Below, one piece after another: positions 8,102 through 15,972 of a stretch of DNA of 35,102 bases (position 1 is the first letter of the stretch; every line of letters starts with the position of its first letter). Below the pieces are notes generated by a model, which had not been told where the DNA came from, did no database searches, and saw nothing but the letters and a program-made list of their open reading frames with translations. A program made the translations under genes and the position numbers. This DNA is from Bacteroidales bacterium (GTDB taxonomy: Bacteria > Bacteroidota > Bacteroidia > Bacteroidales > Rikenellaceae): the NCBI GenBank assembly GCA_949419965.1, contig CASPAC010000017.1, positions 1 through 35,102 on the forward strand, in the 5' to 3' direction.

Positions 8102-8290
8102 AAATTCGAAAGCGATTTTCCGCTCCTTCCCGTCGCCCCGGAACCCGGTCCTGCGGCCTTTTCCGACCCGGCGCGAAGCCCGGGCCGCGACCGAAAAGAC
8201 ATGCCGCGGCCGACCGGCCGAAGCACCGGCGGCCGGCACGACGGGCCGAAAAGCGGAAAGCCGGAACAGAAAGACAATAAAGAGAGTCAC

Positions 8291-9433
8291 ATGAAGAGAT
8301 TCACGCTCTGCGCAACGCTCATGGCAGCCCTGCTGCTGGGCGGCTGCCGGTCGCAGAAGGCGACCGTCTCGGGCCGCTTCGTCGGTTCGGATGCCGAAGA
8401 GATCTACCTGGAACAAATCACGCCCCTGTCGCAGGCCGTCATCGACACGGCCCGCCTCGACGAAGCGGGCAACTACCGCTTCCGGCTGGAAAACGCGGCC
8501 GAGACCCCGACGCTCTACAACCTGCTCTGCAACGGCGTACGCATCCCGATGCTCATAGCGGGCGGCGACCGGCTGACGGTGGGCGCCGTGGGCAGCCCCA
8601 TCCGCAACTACACGGTCGAAGGCTCGGAAGAGACCGAACTGCTGCGGCAGTTCTACCAGGCCTACGTCATCGGAGCGCAGCAACTCGAAGAGATCGCCCG
8701 GCAGTTCGCACGCACCGGACTCACGGACGAGGAGCGCAATGCCCTGGCCAAGAGCTACACGGCCGAATACTACCGCATCCGCCGCGAACAGCTGCGCTTC
8801 ATCATCGAGCACAAATCGTCGCTGGCCGCGGTCTACGCCCTCTACCAACGGCTGCCGGGCGACACCCACCTGTTCAACGGCGACAGCGACGTGGTCTACT
8901 ACCGCACGGTGGCCGACGCCATCGAGGAGCGCTATCCGAAGACCCCCTACCTGCAGCCGCTGCTGGGCGAAATCGCCCGCATGGACGCACGCATCAGTCT
9001 GACGTCGCAGGTCTCGGAGACGGGCTATCCCGACCTCGATCTGACGGACATCTACGGCAAGAAAGTGCGGCTCTCGTCGCTCGCAGGCAAGGTGGTGCTG
9101 CTGGACTTCTGGTCGGCCGAACTTGGCAACAGCAACACGCTCAACGCCGAACTGAAGGAGACCTACGCCAAATATGCCGGCGCCCCCACGCCGTTCGAAG
9201 TCTACCAGGTGGCGCTCGACACGTCGAAACCGGCCTGGATTTCGGCCGTGCAGGAACAGCAGCTGCCCTGGATCTCGGTGAGCGACCTCCGCGGCCGCGC
9301 CTCCTCGGTGGTTGGGCTCTACAACCTGGAGAAACTGCCCGCCAACTTCCTGATCGACAAACAGGGCAACATCGTAGCCAAGGACATCTACGGCAAGAGC
9401 CTGGAACAGAAACTCGACCAGCTGACAAAATAA
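8291..9433 (+). CDS. DUF4369/TlpA-like thioredoxin-fold lipoprotein lacking the CxxC
   Basis: 380 residues. Lipoprotein signal MKRFTLCATLMAALLLGGC with the lipobox LGGC (Cys19). Residues about 24-110 resemble DUF4369 (VSGRFVGSDAEEIYLEQ through LIAGGDRLTVGAV), a region of about 110-240 is helical, and 245-380 is a TlpA/AhpC-like thioredoxin fold (LDLTDIYGKKVRLSSLAGKV, LLDFWSA, LPANFLIDKQGNIVAKDI). The redox motif that should read FWASWCGPC reads FWSAELGNS (273-281): both cysteines are replaced (Leu278, Ser281). Apart from the lipid Cys only Cys80 remains in the mature protein. It therefore cannot act as a disulfide reductase; it may be a binding or scaffolding relative anchored in the envelope. 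The ATG at 8291 is chosen because it begins the signal peptide; the open frame upstream has no such feature. Confidence 0.87.
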   Translation: MKRFTLCATLMAALLLGGCRSQKATVSGRFVGSDAEEIYLEQITPLSQAVIDTARLDEAGNYRFRLENAAETPTLYNLLCNGVRIPMLIAGGDRLTVGAVGSPIRNYTVEGSEETELLRQFYQAYVIGAQQLEEIARQFARTGLTDEERNALAKSYTAEYYRIRREQLRFIIEHKSSLAAVYALYQRLPGDTHLFNGDSDVVYYRTVADAIEERYPKTPYLQPLLGEIARMDARISLTSQVSETGYPDLDLTDIYGKKVRLSSLAGKVVLLDFWSAELGNSNTLNAELKETYAKYAGAPTPFEVYQVALDTSKPAWISAVQEQQLPWISVSDLRGRASSVVGLYNLEKLPANFLIDKQGNIVAKDIYGKSLEQKLDQLTK

Positions 9434-9448
9434 AAATGCCTCCGCGCA

Positions 9449-9457
9449 GGGGGGGGG
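9449..9457 (+). other. G9 homopolymer in the 213-base gap before lpxH
   Basis: Nine consecutive G bases lie 16 bases after the thioredoxin-fold gene. The rest of the gap (9458-9646) holds no ORF I trust and no clear TAnnTTTG promoter. Two further G9 runs lie inside genes, at 16549-16557 and 29304-29312. Confidence 0.6.
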
Positions 9458-9646
9458 TACGGCGCCCGCATGTCCGTTCGATTCCCGGGACACCTCAACC
9501 GACGCCCCGAGCGCAGCGAAAGGTCGCAGCGGGTGTTTCTCCGACAAAGAAAAAGGAGCCCCCCGAAAAGGTTCGGAATCATATTCGACCTGTCGGACCG
9601 CACCGCCAAAACGTACATTCCGAATCGTGAATTCCGAACTTCAAGC

Positions 9647-10387
9647 ATGATCTACTTCGCATCCGACGTCCATCTGGGAGGCGGGACCCCGCAGGAGGCC
9701 CGCGCGACCGAACGCAAGTTCGTGGCGTGGCTCGACATGGCGGCACGCGATGCGGAAGCGATCTTCCTCGTGGGCGACATCTTCGACTTCTGGTTCGAAT
9801 ACCGCCGCGTGGTGCCGCAGGGTTTCGTCCGGACGCTGGGCAAGCTGGCCGAACTGACCGACCGGGGCATCCGGGTGGTCCTCTTCACGGGCAACCACGA
9901 CATGTGGGTGGGCGACTACCTCCCGCGCGAATGCGGCGTGGAGATCCGCACCGCCCCCTGCACCGTCAACCTCTGCGGCCGCCGCATCTTCATCGCCCAC
10001 GGCGACAACATGAAGATCGACGACCGGCCGGCCATCAAGCTGCTCAACCGCATTTTCCGCTCGCGGCTTCTGCGCTGGCTTTTCGCATGGGGCCTGCACC
10101 CCGACCTGGCCATGCGGTTCGGACAATGGTGGAGCGGCAAGTCGCGCAAGGCCCACCGCACCGAAGGACCCGCCGACCCCTCGCTGGCCGAACCGCTGAT
10201 CGCCTACGCCCGCGAATATGCGGCGGAACACGAAGTCGACCACTTCGTTTTCGGCCACATGCACGCAGCCCGCGACTACCGCGACGGAAACCTCCACACC
10301 CTCCATCTGAGCTCCTGGGAGACGACCCCGGCCTACGGGGTGCTGGACGACGCGGGCGAACTGACCCTCAAACGATTCGACCCATGA
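9647..10387 (+). CDS. lpxH: UDP-2,3-diacylglucosamine diphosphatase (LpxH)
   Basis: 246 residues, calcineurin-like metallophosphoesterase. LpxH splits UDP-2,3-diacylglucosamine to lipid X and UMP, the fourth step of lipid A synthesis, at the cytoplasmic face of the inner membrane. Metal-binding motifs in order: SDVHLGG (Asp7, His9), [21 protein letters not shown], and [10 protein letters not shown] near the C terminus. The insert with [20 protein letters not shown] is the usual hydrophobic cap. I start at the ATG at 9647 because the motif SDVHLGG must lie within a few residues of the N terminus; the frame is open further upstream without conservation. The stop overlaps the thyA start (ATGA). 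Confidence 0.92.
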   Translation: MIYFASDVHLGGGTPQEARATERKFVAWLDMAARDAEAIFLVGDIFDFWFEYRRVVPQGFVRTLGKLAELTDRGIRVVLFTGNHDMWVGDYLPRECGVEIRTAPCTVNLCGRRIFIAHGDNMKIDDRPAIKLLNRIFRSRLLRWLFAWGLHPDLAMRFGQWWSGKSRKAHRTEGPADPSLAEPLIAYAREYAAEHEVDHFVFGHMHAARDYRDGNLHTLHLSSWETTPAYGVLDDAGELTLKRFDP

Positions 10388-11277
10388 AACAATATCTCGA
10401 CCTGCTGCGCCGGATCAAGGACGAAGGCATCGTGCGGGGCGACCGCACGGGCACCGGCACAAAAAGCGTCTTCGGCCACCAGATGCGCTTCGACCTGCGC
10501 GAGGGATTCCCGCTGCTGACGACCAAGAAGGTGTTCCTCAAAGGAGTGATCCACGAACTGCTGTGGTTCCTGCGCGGCGACACCAACATCGCCTATCTGG
10601 TCGAAAACGGCGTACACATCTGGGACAACGACGCCTACCGCTACTACGGGGAGCTGTGCGCGGCCCGGGGCATCCGGCCGCTGGACCGCGAAACATTTCT
10701 CGTCTCGGCCGGCAGCGAGTCGCCCGTCGAAGGCTACCGCTACGGCGACCTCAACCACGTCTACGGCTACCAGTGGCGTTCGTGGCCGAGGCCCGACGGC
10801 AGCACGATCGACCAAATCGCGCAGGCGGCGGAACTGATCCGGACCGATCCCGAATCGCGGCGCATTCTGGTCTCGGCATGGAACGTGGCCGAGGTGGACG
10901 AAATGGCCCTGCCGCCCTGCCATGTGCTGTTTCAATTCTACGTGGCCCGGGGGCGGCTCTCGTGCCAACTCTACCAGCGGAGCGCCGACACGTTTCTGGG
11001 CGTACCGTTCAACATCGCCTCCTACGCCCTGCTGACGCAGATGATGGCGCAGGTGTGCGATCTGGAACCGGGCGAGTTCATCCACACGTTGGGCGACACG
11101 CATCTCTACCTCAACCACATGGAGCAGGTCGAGGAACAGCTTGCCCGCACCCCGCGGCCCCTGCCCGTCATGCGGCTCAACCCCGCCGTGAAGTCGATCT
11201 TCGATTTCCGCTTCGACGACTTCACGCTCGAAGCCTACGACCCCTGGCCCGCCATCAAGGCCCCGATGTCGTTTTAG
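10384..11277 (+). CDS. thyA: Thymidylate synthase (ThyA)
   Basis: 297 residues. Converts dUMP and 5,10-methylene-tetrahydrofolate to dTMP and dihydrofolate in the cytoplasm. The N-terminal dUMP-phosphate segment [13 protein letters not shown], the cofactor region [22 protein letters not shown], the catalytic [12 protein letters not shown] (Cys179), [20 protein letters not shown] and [12 protein letters not shown] are all intact. A longer insert at about residues 88-115 is in line with the larger ThyA forms. Its ATG overlaps the lpxH stop. folA, whose product recycles the dihydrofolate made here, lies 211 bases downstream on the same strand. Confidence 0.96.
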   Translation: MKQYLDLLRRIKDEGIVRGDRTGTGTKSVFGHQMRFDLREGFPLLTTKKVFLKGVIHELLWFLRGDTNIAYLVENGVHIWDNDAYRYYGELCAARGIRPLDRETFLVSAGSESPVEGYRYGDLNHVYGYQWRSWPRPDGSTIDQIAQAAELIRTDPESRRILVSAWNVAEVDEMALPPCHVLFQFYVARGRLSCQLYQRSADTFLGVPFNIASYALLTQMMAQVCDLEPGEFIHTLGDTHLYLNHMEQVEEQLARTPRPLPVMRLNPAVKSIFDFRFDDFTLEAYDPWPAIKAPMSF

Positions 11278-11361
11278 CCGTCCGGGTTCTCATTTGTTTT
11301 ACAGATCCTTCGCTTTGTTCAGAATAACGTCTCCTTATCAAAATCCGCCCCGATGTCTGCG

Positions 11362-11387
11362 CCGCTTTTTGTACCGGCAAAAAGCGG
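11362..11387 (+). terminator. Stem-loop between thyA and folA
   Basis: A perfect 10-bp stem (CCGCTTTTTG with CAAAAAGCGG, loop TACCGG) lies in the thyA-folA gap. No T run follows on the plus strand, so it may be a processing or attenuation hairpin and not a strong terminator. The rest of the gap (11278-11488) contains a worn copy of a CTTCGCTTTGTTCAGAATAACG-type repeat at about 11308-11329. Confidence 0.4.
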
Positions 11388-11488
11388 CTATAACAAAAAA
11401 AAGGAAACACGGTTCATCAAAACAAGCGTCGTTACGCAACATCATCCGTCCGGCAGTCCCGGCAAAAAATCAAATCACAGACACCAAC

Positions 11489-11968
11489 ATGATTTCAATC
11501 ATAGTCGCCGTAGCTCAAAACGGCGTGATCGGCGACCGGAACGCCCTGCTGTGGCACATCCGCGAAGACCTGCAACACTTCAAGGCGCTGACGACGGGTC
11601 ATCCCGTGGTCATGGGCCGCAAGACCTACGAATCGCTGGGCCGCCCGCTGCCCAACCGCCGCAACGTGGTGGTCACGCGGCAGGAAACAACGTTCGAGGG
11701 GTGCGAAACGGTGCACTCGCTCGGCGAAGCGCTGGCGCTCTTCCCGGCAGAAGAAGAAGTCTTCATCATCGGCGGCGCGCAGATCTACGCCGAGGCGCTC
11801 CCGCTGGCCGACCGCTTCCACCTCACACGCGTGGAGCACAGCTACGAAGGCGACACCCGCTTTCCGGAGTGGGACGCTTCGCAATGGCGGCTCGTCGAAT
11901 CGGAAGCCTTTCCGCACGGCGAAAGCTACCCCTACCCGTTCGTCTTCGAGACCTACGAACGACGATAA
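11489..11968 (+). CDS. folA: Dihydrofolate reductase (FolA)
   Basis: 159 residues, the usual bacterial length. Reduces dihydrofolate to tetrahydrofolate with NADPH, restoring the cofactor used by ThyA. Visible marks: MISIIVAVAQNGVIG, the catalytic acid in HIREDLQHFK (Asp27), the NADPH-binding VVMGRKTYESLG and LPNRRNVVVTR, and FIIGGAQIYAEALPLADRFHLTRV. The ATG at 11489 is chosen because the conserved first strand starts at once. It follows thyA, but the 211-base gap contains a stem-loop, so it may have its own start site; I see no good -7 box. A strong stem-loop follows the stop codon. Confidence 0.95.
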   Translation: MISIIVAVAQNGVIGDRNALLWHIREDLQHFKALTTGHPVVMGRKTYESLGRPLPNRRNVVVTRQETTFEGCETVHSLGEALALFPAEEEVFIIGGAQIYAEALPLADRFHLTRVEHSYEGDTRFPEWDASQWRLVESEAFPHGESYPYPFVFETYERR

Positions 11969-11988
11969 CCCGCTTCCGGACGAACAAC

Positions 11989-12025
11989 GCAACGAGGCCC
12001 CTGCCGAAAGCAGGGGTCTCGTTGC
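11989..12025 (+). terminator. Stem-loop after folA
   Basis: A 16-bp stem with one mismatch or wobble (GCAACGAGGCCCCTGC with GCAGGGGTCTCGTTGC, loop CGAAA) begins about 20 bases after the folA stop. It lacks a T tract on either strand but is stable enough to protect or end the transcript. It also lies downstream of the minus-strand gene at 12064-12461. Confidence 0.55.
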
Positions 12026-12063
12026 AACAGGACCGCAGCGATGGGCACTCACCGCAATATGAA

Positions 12064-12461
12064 CTATTCTTCGTAGAAAAACTCCAGGCGTATCCGCCCG
12101 CCGCGTTCGTCGCGCATCTCCACGGCCGCGACATACTCCCGGCCACTTCGTAAACCGCTCTGCCTGCGGCATCGGTCACCGTGACCCGGTCGGGCGCATA
12201 AGCGATCTTCACGGTGTCGTCCTCCCCGACCCTGCGGAAACCCCCTTCGTCCCGACGGCTCCGGTTCGTGCGGCGGACGGCAACGATGCGCCCCTGCCCA
12301 TCGTAGGAGAAATGCAATACATAGGATTGCTTCTCCGGTTTCGTGACTCCGATATGCGAAACGCGGCGGGGCAGAATCTTCATCTCCGGCGGAACCTCCG
12401 CCGACACCGAAGCAACATCGAACAACGCCGAAACAACAAACAAGAAAAGGATTCGTTTCAT
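12064..12461 (-). pseudogene. Small secreted protein, frameshifted near its C terminus
   Basis: The frame opens with a clear signal peptide (MKRILFLFVVSALFDVASVSA) at 12461 and reads through KPEKQSYVLHFSYDGQGRI and VTVTDAAGRAVYEVAG. After about 12143 this frame turns into improbable sequence that runs antisense into folA. The next frame instead continues sensibly as REYVAAVEMRDERGGRIRL and ends at 12064 in EFFYEE. One base inserted near 12138-12143 (GTGGCCGGGAG to GTGGCCCGGGAG) would restore a protein of about 132 residues. I do not recognise the family; the YDGQGRI and DAAGRAVYEV phrases recall the RHS/YD-like or DUF4595-like beta-rich secreted proteins of Bacteroidota, but this is weak. A near-promoter (TTTG-N20-TATTTTGC on the minus strand) precedes it. 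Confidence 0.6.
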
Positions 12462-12564
12462 GACTCCAACAAGCTGCGGCCGCCGGAGCGGCCCGTAATT
12501 TCTGCAAAATAACCCCAAACGCCGGAAACGCCAAACCGGCAGCCCGAAACCCGGCTGCAATTTA

Positions 12565-12620
12565 GGTATTTATACCACCGCCCGATCCGCCGGAAACGAG
12601 TACCTTTGCGCTTGCAAAGG
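12565..12620 (+). promoter_or_regulatory. Promoter region of the Hdr-like operon with possible operator
   Basis: TACCTTTG (12601-12608) fits the -7 consensus, 23 bases before the first ATG. A spaced palindrome GGTAT-TT-ATACC (12565-12576) lies where the -33 element should be, in place of TTTG, and could be an operator. CCTTTGC-GCTT-GCAAAGG (12603-12620) overlaps the -7 box and start site and could form a short hairpin at the mRNA 5' end. Confidence 0.55.
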
Positions 12621-12631
12621 TTCAGACGAAC

Positions 12632-13330
12632 ATGGGAAAATATTTCGACATGCTCATGGAGGACGTGCGGTTCCGCGAGGGACTCAACGCCTGCATGAAC
12701 TGCGGCGTCTGCACGGGCGTCTGCCCCGCGGCGGAGTTCTACAACTACGACCCGCGGCAGATCGTATCGATCGTGCAGACGCGCGACGAGGAAGCCATCG
12801 AACGGCTCCTGAAAAGCGACACCATCTGGTACTGCGGCGAGTGCATGTCGTGCCGGCCCCGCTGCCCGCGCGGCAACACGCCGGGCTATGTGATCCAGGC
12901 GCTGCGCACGCTCTCGCAGAAGCTGGGACTCTTCGCCGAAAGCGAAAAGGGACGCCAGCAGCTGGCTCTCAAGCGCATCATCGGCGACAACATCCTGCGC
13001 ACGGGCTACTGCATCGTGCCGCGGATGGTCCGGCCCGAGCTCCACCCCGAACAGGGCACCGTGTGGAAGTGGGTCTTCGACCACGACAAGGAGATCTTCG
13101 CGCAGTTCACTCCGGTATACATGCGTCACGGTGCCGGCGCCCTGCGCCGCCTGGACGAAGAGTCGCTCGGCGAGATCGACCGCATCTTCGAGGTGAGCGG
13201 CGGCAAGGCGATGTTCGAAGCCATCGAAAACCACTCCGACCGCAAGGCCCGCGAACTGGGCTATGCAGAAGGGGCTACCCAAGAATACATGATGGACGTC
13301 TTCCGGAACAACAGCAACGAACACGGTTGA
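12632..13330 (+). CDS. HdrC-like 4Fe-4S dicluster protein
   Basis: 232 residues, soluble. Two ferredoxin-type cluster motifs: Cys21-x2-Cys24-x2-Cys27-x3-Cys31-Pro and Cys68-x2-Cys71-x2-Cys74-x3-Cys78-Pro, set about 40 residues apart as in HdrC of heterodisulfide reductases and in QmoC. After them comes an uncharacterised C-terminal extension of about 140 residues with no further cysteine cluster. It is the first gene of a five-gene operon and probably passes electrons between the CCG subunit encoded next and the flavoprotein. The exact donor and acceptor are unknown. The ATG at 12632 has a -7 box 23 bases upstream, giving a short leader. Confidence 0.85.
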   Translation: MGKYFDMLMEDVRFREGLNACMNCGVCTGVCPAAEFYNYDPRQIVSIVQTRDEEAIERLLKSDTIWYCGECMSCRPRCPRGNTPGYVIQALRTLSQKLGLFAESEKGRQQLALKRIIGDNILRTGYCIVPRMVRPELHPEQGTVWKWVFDHDKEIFAQFTPVYMRHGAGALRRLDEESLGEIDRIFEVSGGKAMFEAIENHSDRKARELGYAEGATQEYMMDVFRNNSNEHG

Positions 13331-13499
13331 CCCCAGGCCCGTCTTTCTCCGGAATATCCGCTGCCACGACCGGCCGCCGCATTCCGCCCACGGATGACGC
13401 ATCTGCATAGGACCCGCCCGACAGAAGCGGGGGGCCGAAACCCCGGACAGCAACGAAACCCAACGACCGCCGAACCATAAAACAGGCATTACCGACACC

Positions 13500-14585
13500 A
13501 TGAAACGCAACAGCTGGAAAGAATACCAGAAACAGATAGCCGACGACCGCTACTACTACGCGCGCAGCTGCATCCGCCAGAACTTTTTCCCGGGCAGCGA
13601 AAAGGCGTTCATCGACATCCTGCAGAACGACCTCGGCCGCGACCTGCTGGACGACCCCAAGCACTCGTCGTGCACGGGCATCGGCTACCACTCGGACATC
13701 GTGCCGCTCGAAACGATCATGACCGTCGTGGCGCGTCAGTTCGCCCTGATGACCGAAGCGGGCTACGAGAATTTCGTAGCCTCGTGCATCACCTCGTTCG
13801 GCGTCTATTCCGAGATTCTCGCCACGTGGGAGGAGTTCCCCGAGACGGAGGAGAGGACGCGCGAGAATCTGCTGAAAGCCACGGGCCGCGAATTCCGCAA
13901 GCCGGCCAGCCTGGCCCACACCTCGGACGTGATGTTCCACTTCCGCGAGGAAATCGCCCGCAAAGCCAAGCACAAGCTGGTGAACGCCCTCACGGGCGAA
14001 CCGCTGCACGTGGTCGAGCACATCGGCTGCCACTACGCCAAGATTTTCCCGAAATCGGGCATCGGCGGATCGGAATTCCCCTATGTGCTGGCCGGCATGA
14101 TCGAATCGTGGGGCGGCCAGTGCGTCGACTATCCCGAACGGCGCCACTGCTGCGGCTTCGGATTCCGCAACTACCTGGTGCAGGCCAACCGCGGCTACTC
14201 GATCGCCAACTCGCACAAGAAACTGGAGAGCATGGCGCCCTACAAGCCCGACTTCATCGTGGCCAACTGCCCGGGCTGCGCGATGTTCCTCGACAAGTGG
14301 CAGTACGCCATTGCCGAAATGGAGGGCACGACCTACGGCGAAAACGGCCACGGCATCCCGGTGCTCACCTACGAGGAGATGGCCGGTCTGGTGCTGGGCT
14401 ACGACCCGTGGGCCCTGGGCATGCAGATGCACCAGGTCGACGTGGAGCCCCTCCTGGACAAGATGGGCATCGACTACGACCCGGCAGCCAAATACCTGGG
14501 CCGCAACGGCAAATATATCGGCAAACCCGGCTCGGCGGTGGTCAACGGCTGCCCGCCGGCGACACTCTACGACATGCGCGAATAG
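13500..14585 (+). CDS. HdrB-like CCG-domain iron-sulfur protein
   Basis: 361 residues. The C-terminal CCG domain is complete: Cys177-x39-Cys217-Cys218-x38-Cys257-x2-Cys260, the ligand set that holds a noncubane [4Fe-4S] cluster at the disulfide site of HdrB. The N-terminal counterpart is degenerate: Cys24, a single Cys58 (HSSCTG where two would be expected) and a single Cys96 (ASCITSF where CxxC would be expected). So probably only one noncubane cluster binds, unlike archaeal HdrB with two. It is the candidate substrate-reducing subunit of the complex. It follows the HdrC-like gene after 169 bases that hold no gene, promoter or strong hairpin, and precedes the flavoprotein by 47 bases. No membrane segment. 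The substrate is not predictable from sequence. Confidence 0.85.
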   Translation: MKRNSWKEYQKQIADDRYYYARSCIRQNFFPGSEKAFIDILQNDLGRDLLDDPKHSSCTGIGYHSDIVPLETIMTVVARQFALMTEAGYENFVASCITSFGVYSEILATWEEFPETEERTRENLLKATGREFRKPASLAHTSDVMFHFREEIARKAKHKLVNALTGEPLHVVEHIGCHYAKIFPKSGIGGSEFPYVLAGMIESWGGQCVDYPERRHCCGFGFRNYLVQANRGYSIANSHKKLESMAPYKPDFIVANCPGCAMFLDKWQYAIAEMEGTTYGENGHGIPVLTYEEMAGLVLGYDPWALGMQMHQVDVEPLLDKMGIDYDPAAKYLGRNGKYIGKPGSAVVNGCPPATLYDMRE

Positions 14586-14632
14586 AAGCGCCGGGCAAAC
14601 AACCGCAACCGAAAAAAAAGGAAGAAACACGT

Positions 14633-15631
14633 ATGAAAAAAGCGATTATCATAGGCGGCGGCGTGGCCGGCATGCAGACGGCGCTGCGGCTCTCCGAACT
14701 GGGCATCGAACCGCTGCTGCTGGAAAAGGAAGCCGAGCCGGGCGGCAAACTGCGCGGCTGGCACGCCCTCTTTCCGACGTTCACGCCGGCCGAAGAGGTG
14801 CTGACGGAGCTGCGCCGGCGCATCGAGCGACAGAAGATCGAAGTCCGCACGCGGAGCGAGGTCCGCAGCGTGACGCCTACGAGCGTGACGCTGGCCGACG
14901 GCACGCAACTCGCCTGCGACGCAGTGGTGGTGGCCACCGGATTCACGCTTTTCGATGCGGCGGTCAAGGAGGAGTACGGCTACGGGCTCTACGACAACGT
15001 CTACACCTCGGCCGACATCGAACGGATGCTCAACGAGGGCCGGGTGGCCTGCGCCGACGGCCGGGCCCCGGCGCGCATCGCTTTCCTGCACTGCGTGGGT
15101 TCGCGCGACGAAAAGGTGTGCCAGCAGCACTGCTCGCGCGTCTGCTGCATCACGGGCGTGAAGCAGGCCATGGAGATGAAGCGGCTCTTTCCCGGGGCCG
15201 ACGTCTTCAACTTCTACATGGACATCCGCATGTTCGGCCCCGGCTACGAGGAGATGTACCGCGAGGCGCAGCAGCGGTGCAACGTCCACTTCGTGCGCGG
15301 CCGCATCTCCGAAGCGGCGCCGACGCTCGACGGCCGCATCCAGATCAAGGCCGAAGACACCCTCACGGGACGCCCGCTGCGCATGAGCGTCGACATGCTG
15401 GTCCTGCTGGTGGGCATGCGCGCCAACGATGACAACGCCACGCTCAACGAGGAGCTGCGGCGCGCTCCGAGCGGCTTCCTGTCCCCGCGCGACCACTTCC
15501 TGGGCAACATACGCAGCAACGTGGAGGGCATCTTCTATGCCGGCACCGTCACAGCACCCAAGAACGTGGGCGAAACCCTCAACGAAGCCACCGCCGCGGC
15601 CGACGCCGTGGCCGAATACCTCAAAGCATAG
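14633..15631 (+). CDS. HdrA/QmoA-like FAD iron-sulfur oxidoreductase
   Basis: 332 residues. N-terminal FAD-binding IIIGGGVAGMQTALRLSELG, LLLEKEAEPGGKLRG, then VVVATGFTLFD. The HdrA-specific block follows: FLHCVGSRDE (Cys154), then VCQQHCSRVCC (Cys163, 167, 171, 172), then the YMDIRMFGPGYEEMYREAQ segment that matches the YRDIRTYG... region of HdrA. The C-terminal FAD-contact GIFYAGTVTAPKNVGETLNEA is present. It is much shorter than methanogen HdrA (about 650 residues): the N-terminal and C-terminal ferredoxin inserts are missing, making it closest in build to QmoA of sulfate reducers. It probably exchanges electrons with the neighbouring Fe-S subunits; whether it bifurcates electrons is unknown. 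Five bases separate its stop from the next ATG. Confidence 0.87.
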   Translation: MKKAIIIGGGVAGMQTALRLSELGIEPLLLEKEAEPGGKLRGWHALFPTFTPAEEVLTELRRRIERQKIEVRTRSEVRSVTPTSVTLADGTQLACDAVVVATGFTLFDAAVKEEYGYGLYDNVYTSADIERMLNEGRVACADGRAPARIAFLHCVGSRDEKVCQQHCSRVCCITGVKQAMEMKRLFPGADVFNFYMDIRMFGPGYEEMYREAQQRCNVHFVRGRISEAAPTLDGRIQIKAEDTLTGRPLRMSVDMLVLLVGMRANDDNATLNEELRRAPSGFLSPRDHFLGNIRSNVEGIFYAGTVTAPKNVGETLNEATAAADAVAEYLKA

Positions 15632-15635
15632 GCCC

Positions 15636-15971
15636 ATGGCAGCGATCAATTTCGGATACTCCATCTCCAAGCCCCGGGCCATCGACATCGACCGCAACAA
15701 CCTGCGCAAGAGCGACGAAATCCTGCTCGAAATGCCCGAGCTGCAGACCTGCATCGGCTGCGGCAGCTGCACGGCGGTCTGCACGGCCGGCAACCTGACG
15801 GAATTCAACTTCCGCAAGGTCCACACCCTGGTGCGCCGCGGCGAATACCAGGGCGCCTACGAGGAGATGAACAAGTGCATGCTGTGCGGCAAATGCCGGC
15901 TCGTGTGCCCGCGCGGCATCAACACGCGCGGGGTGGTGATGCTCATCAAACGCAAACTGGGAGACTTCTGA
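15636..15971 (+). CDS. Small 4Fe-4S dicluster ferredoxin, HdrC-like
   Basis: 111 residues. Two clusters: Cys39-x2-Cys42-x2-Cys45-x3-Cys49 and Cys81-x2-Cys84-x2-Cys87-x3-Cys91-Pro, with the typical spacing of about 42 residues. The N-terminal 30 residues (INFGYSISKPRAIDIDRN) match the short leader of HdrC-type subunits. It is tightly placed, 5 bases after the flavoprotein gene and 1 base before the membrane subunit gene, so it is surely co-translated with them. Likely role: the electron wire between the FAD subunit and the membrane subunit. The operon thus has two distinct HdrC-like proteins, this one and the longer one at 12632. Confidence 0.87.
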   Translation: MAAINFGYSISKPRAIDIDRNNLRKSDEILLEMPELQTCIGCGSCTAVCTAGNLTEFNFRKVHTLVRRGEYQGAYEEMNKCMLCGKCRLVCPRGINTRGVVMLIKRKLGDF

Positions 15972-15972
15972 C

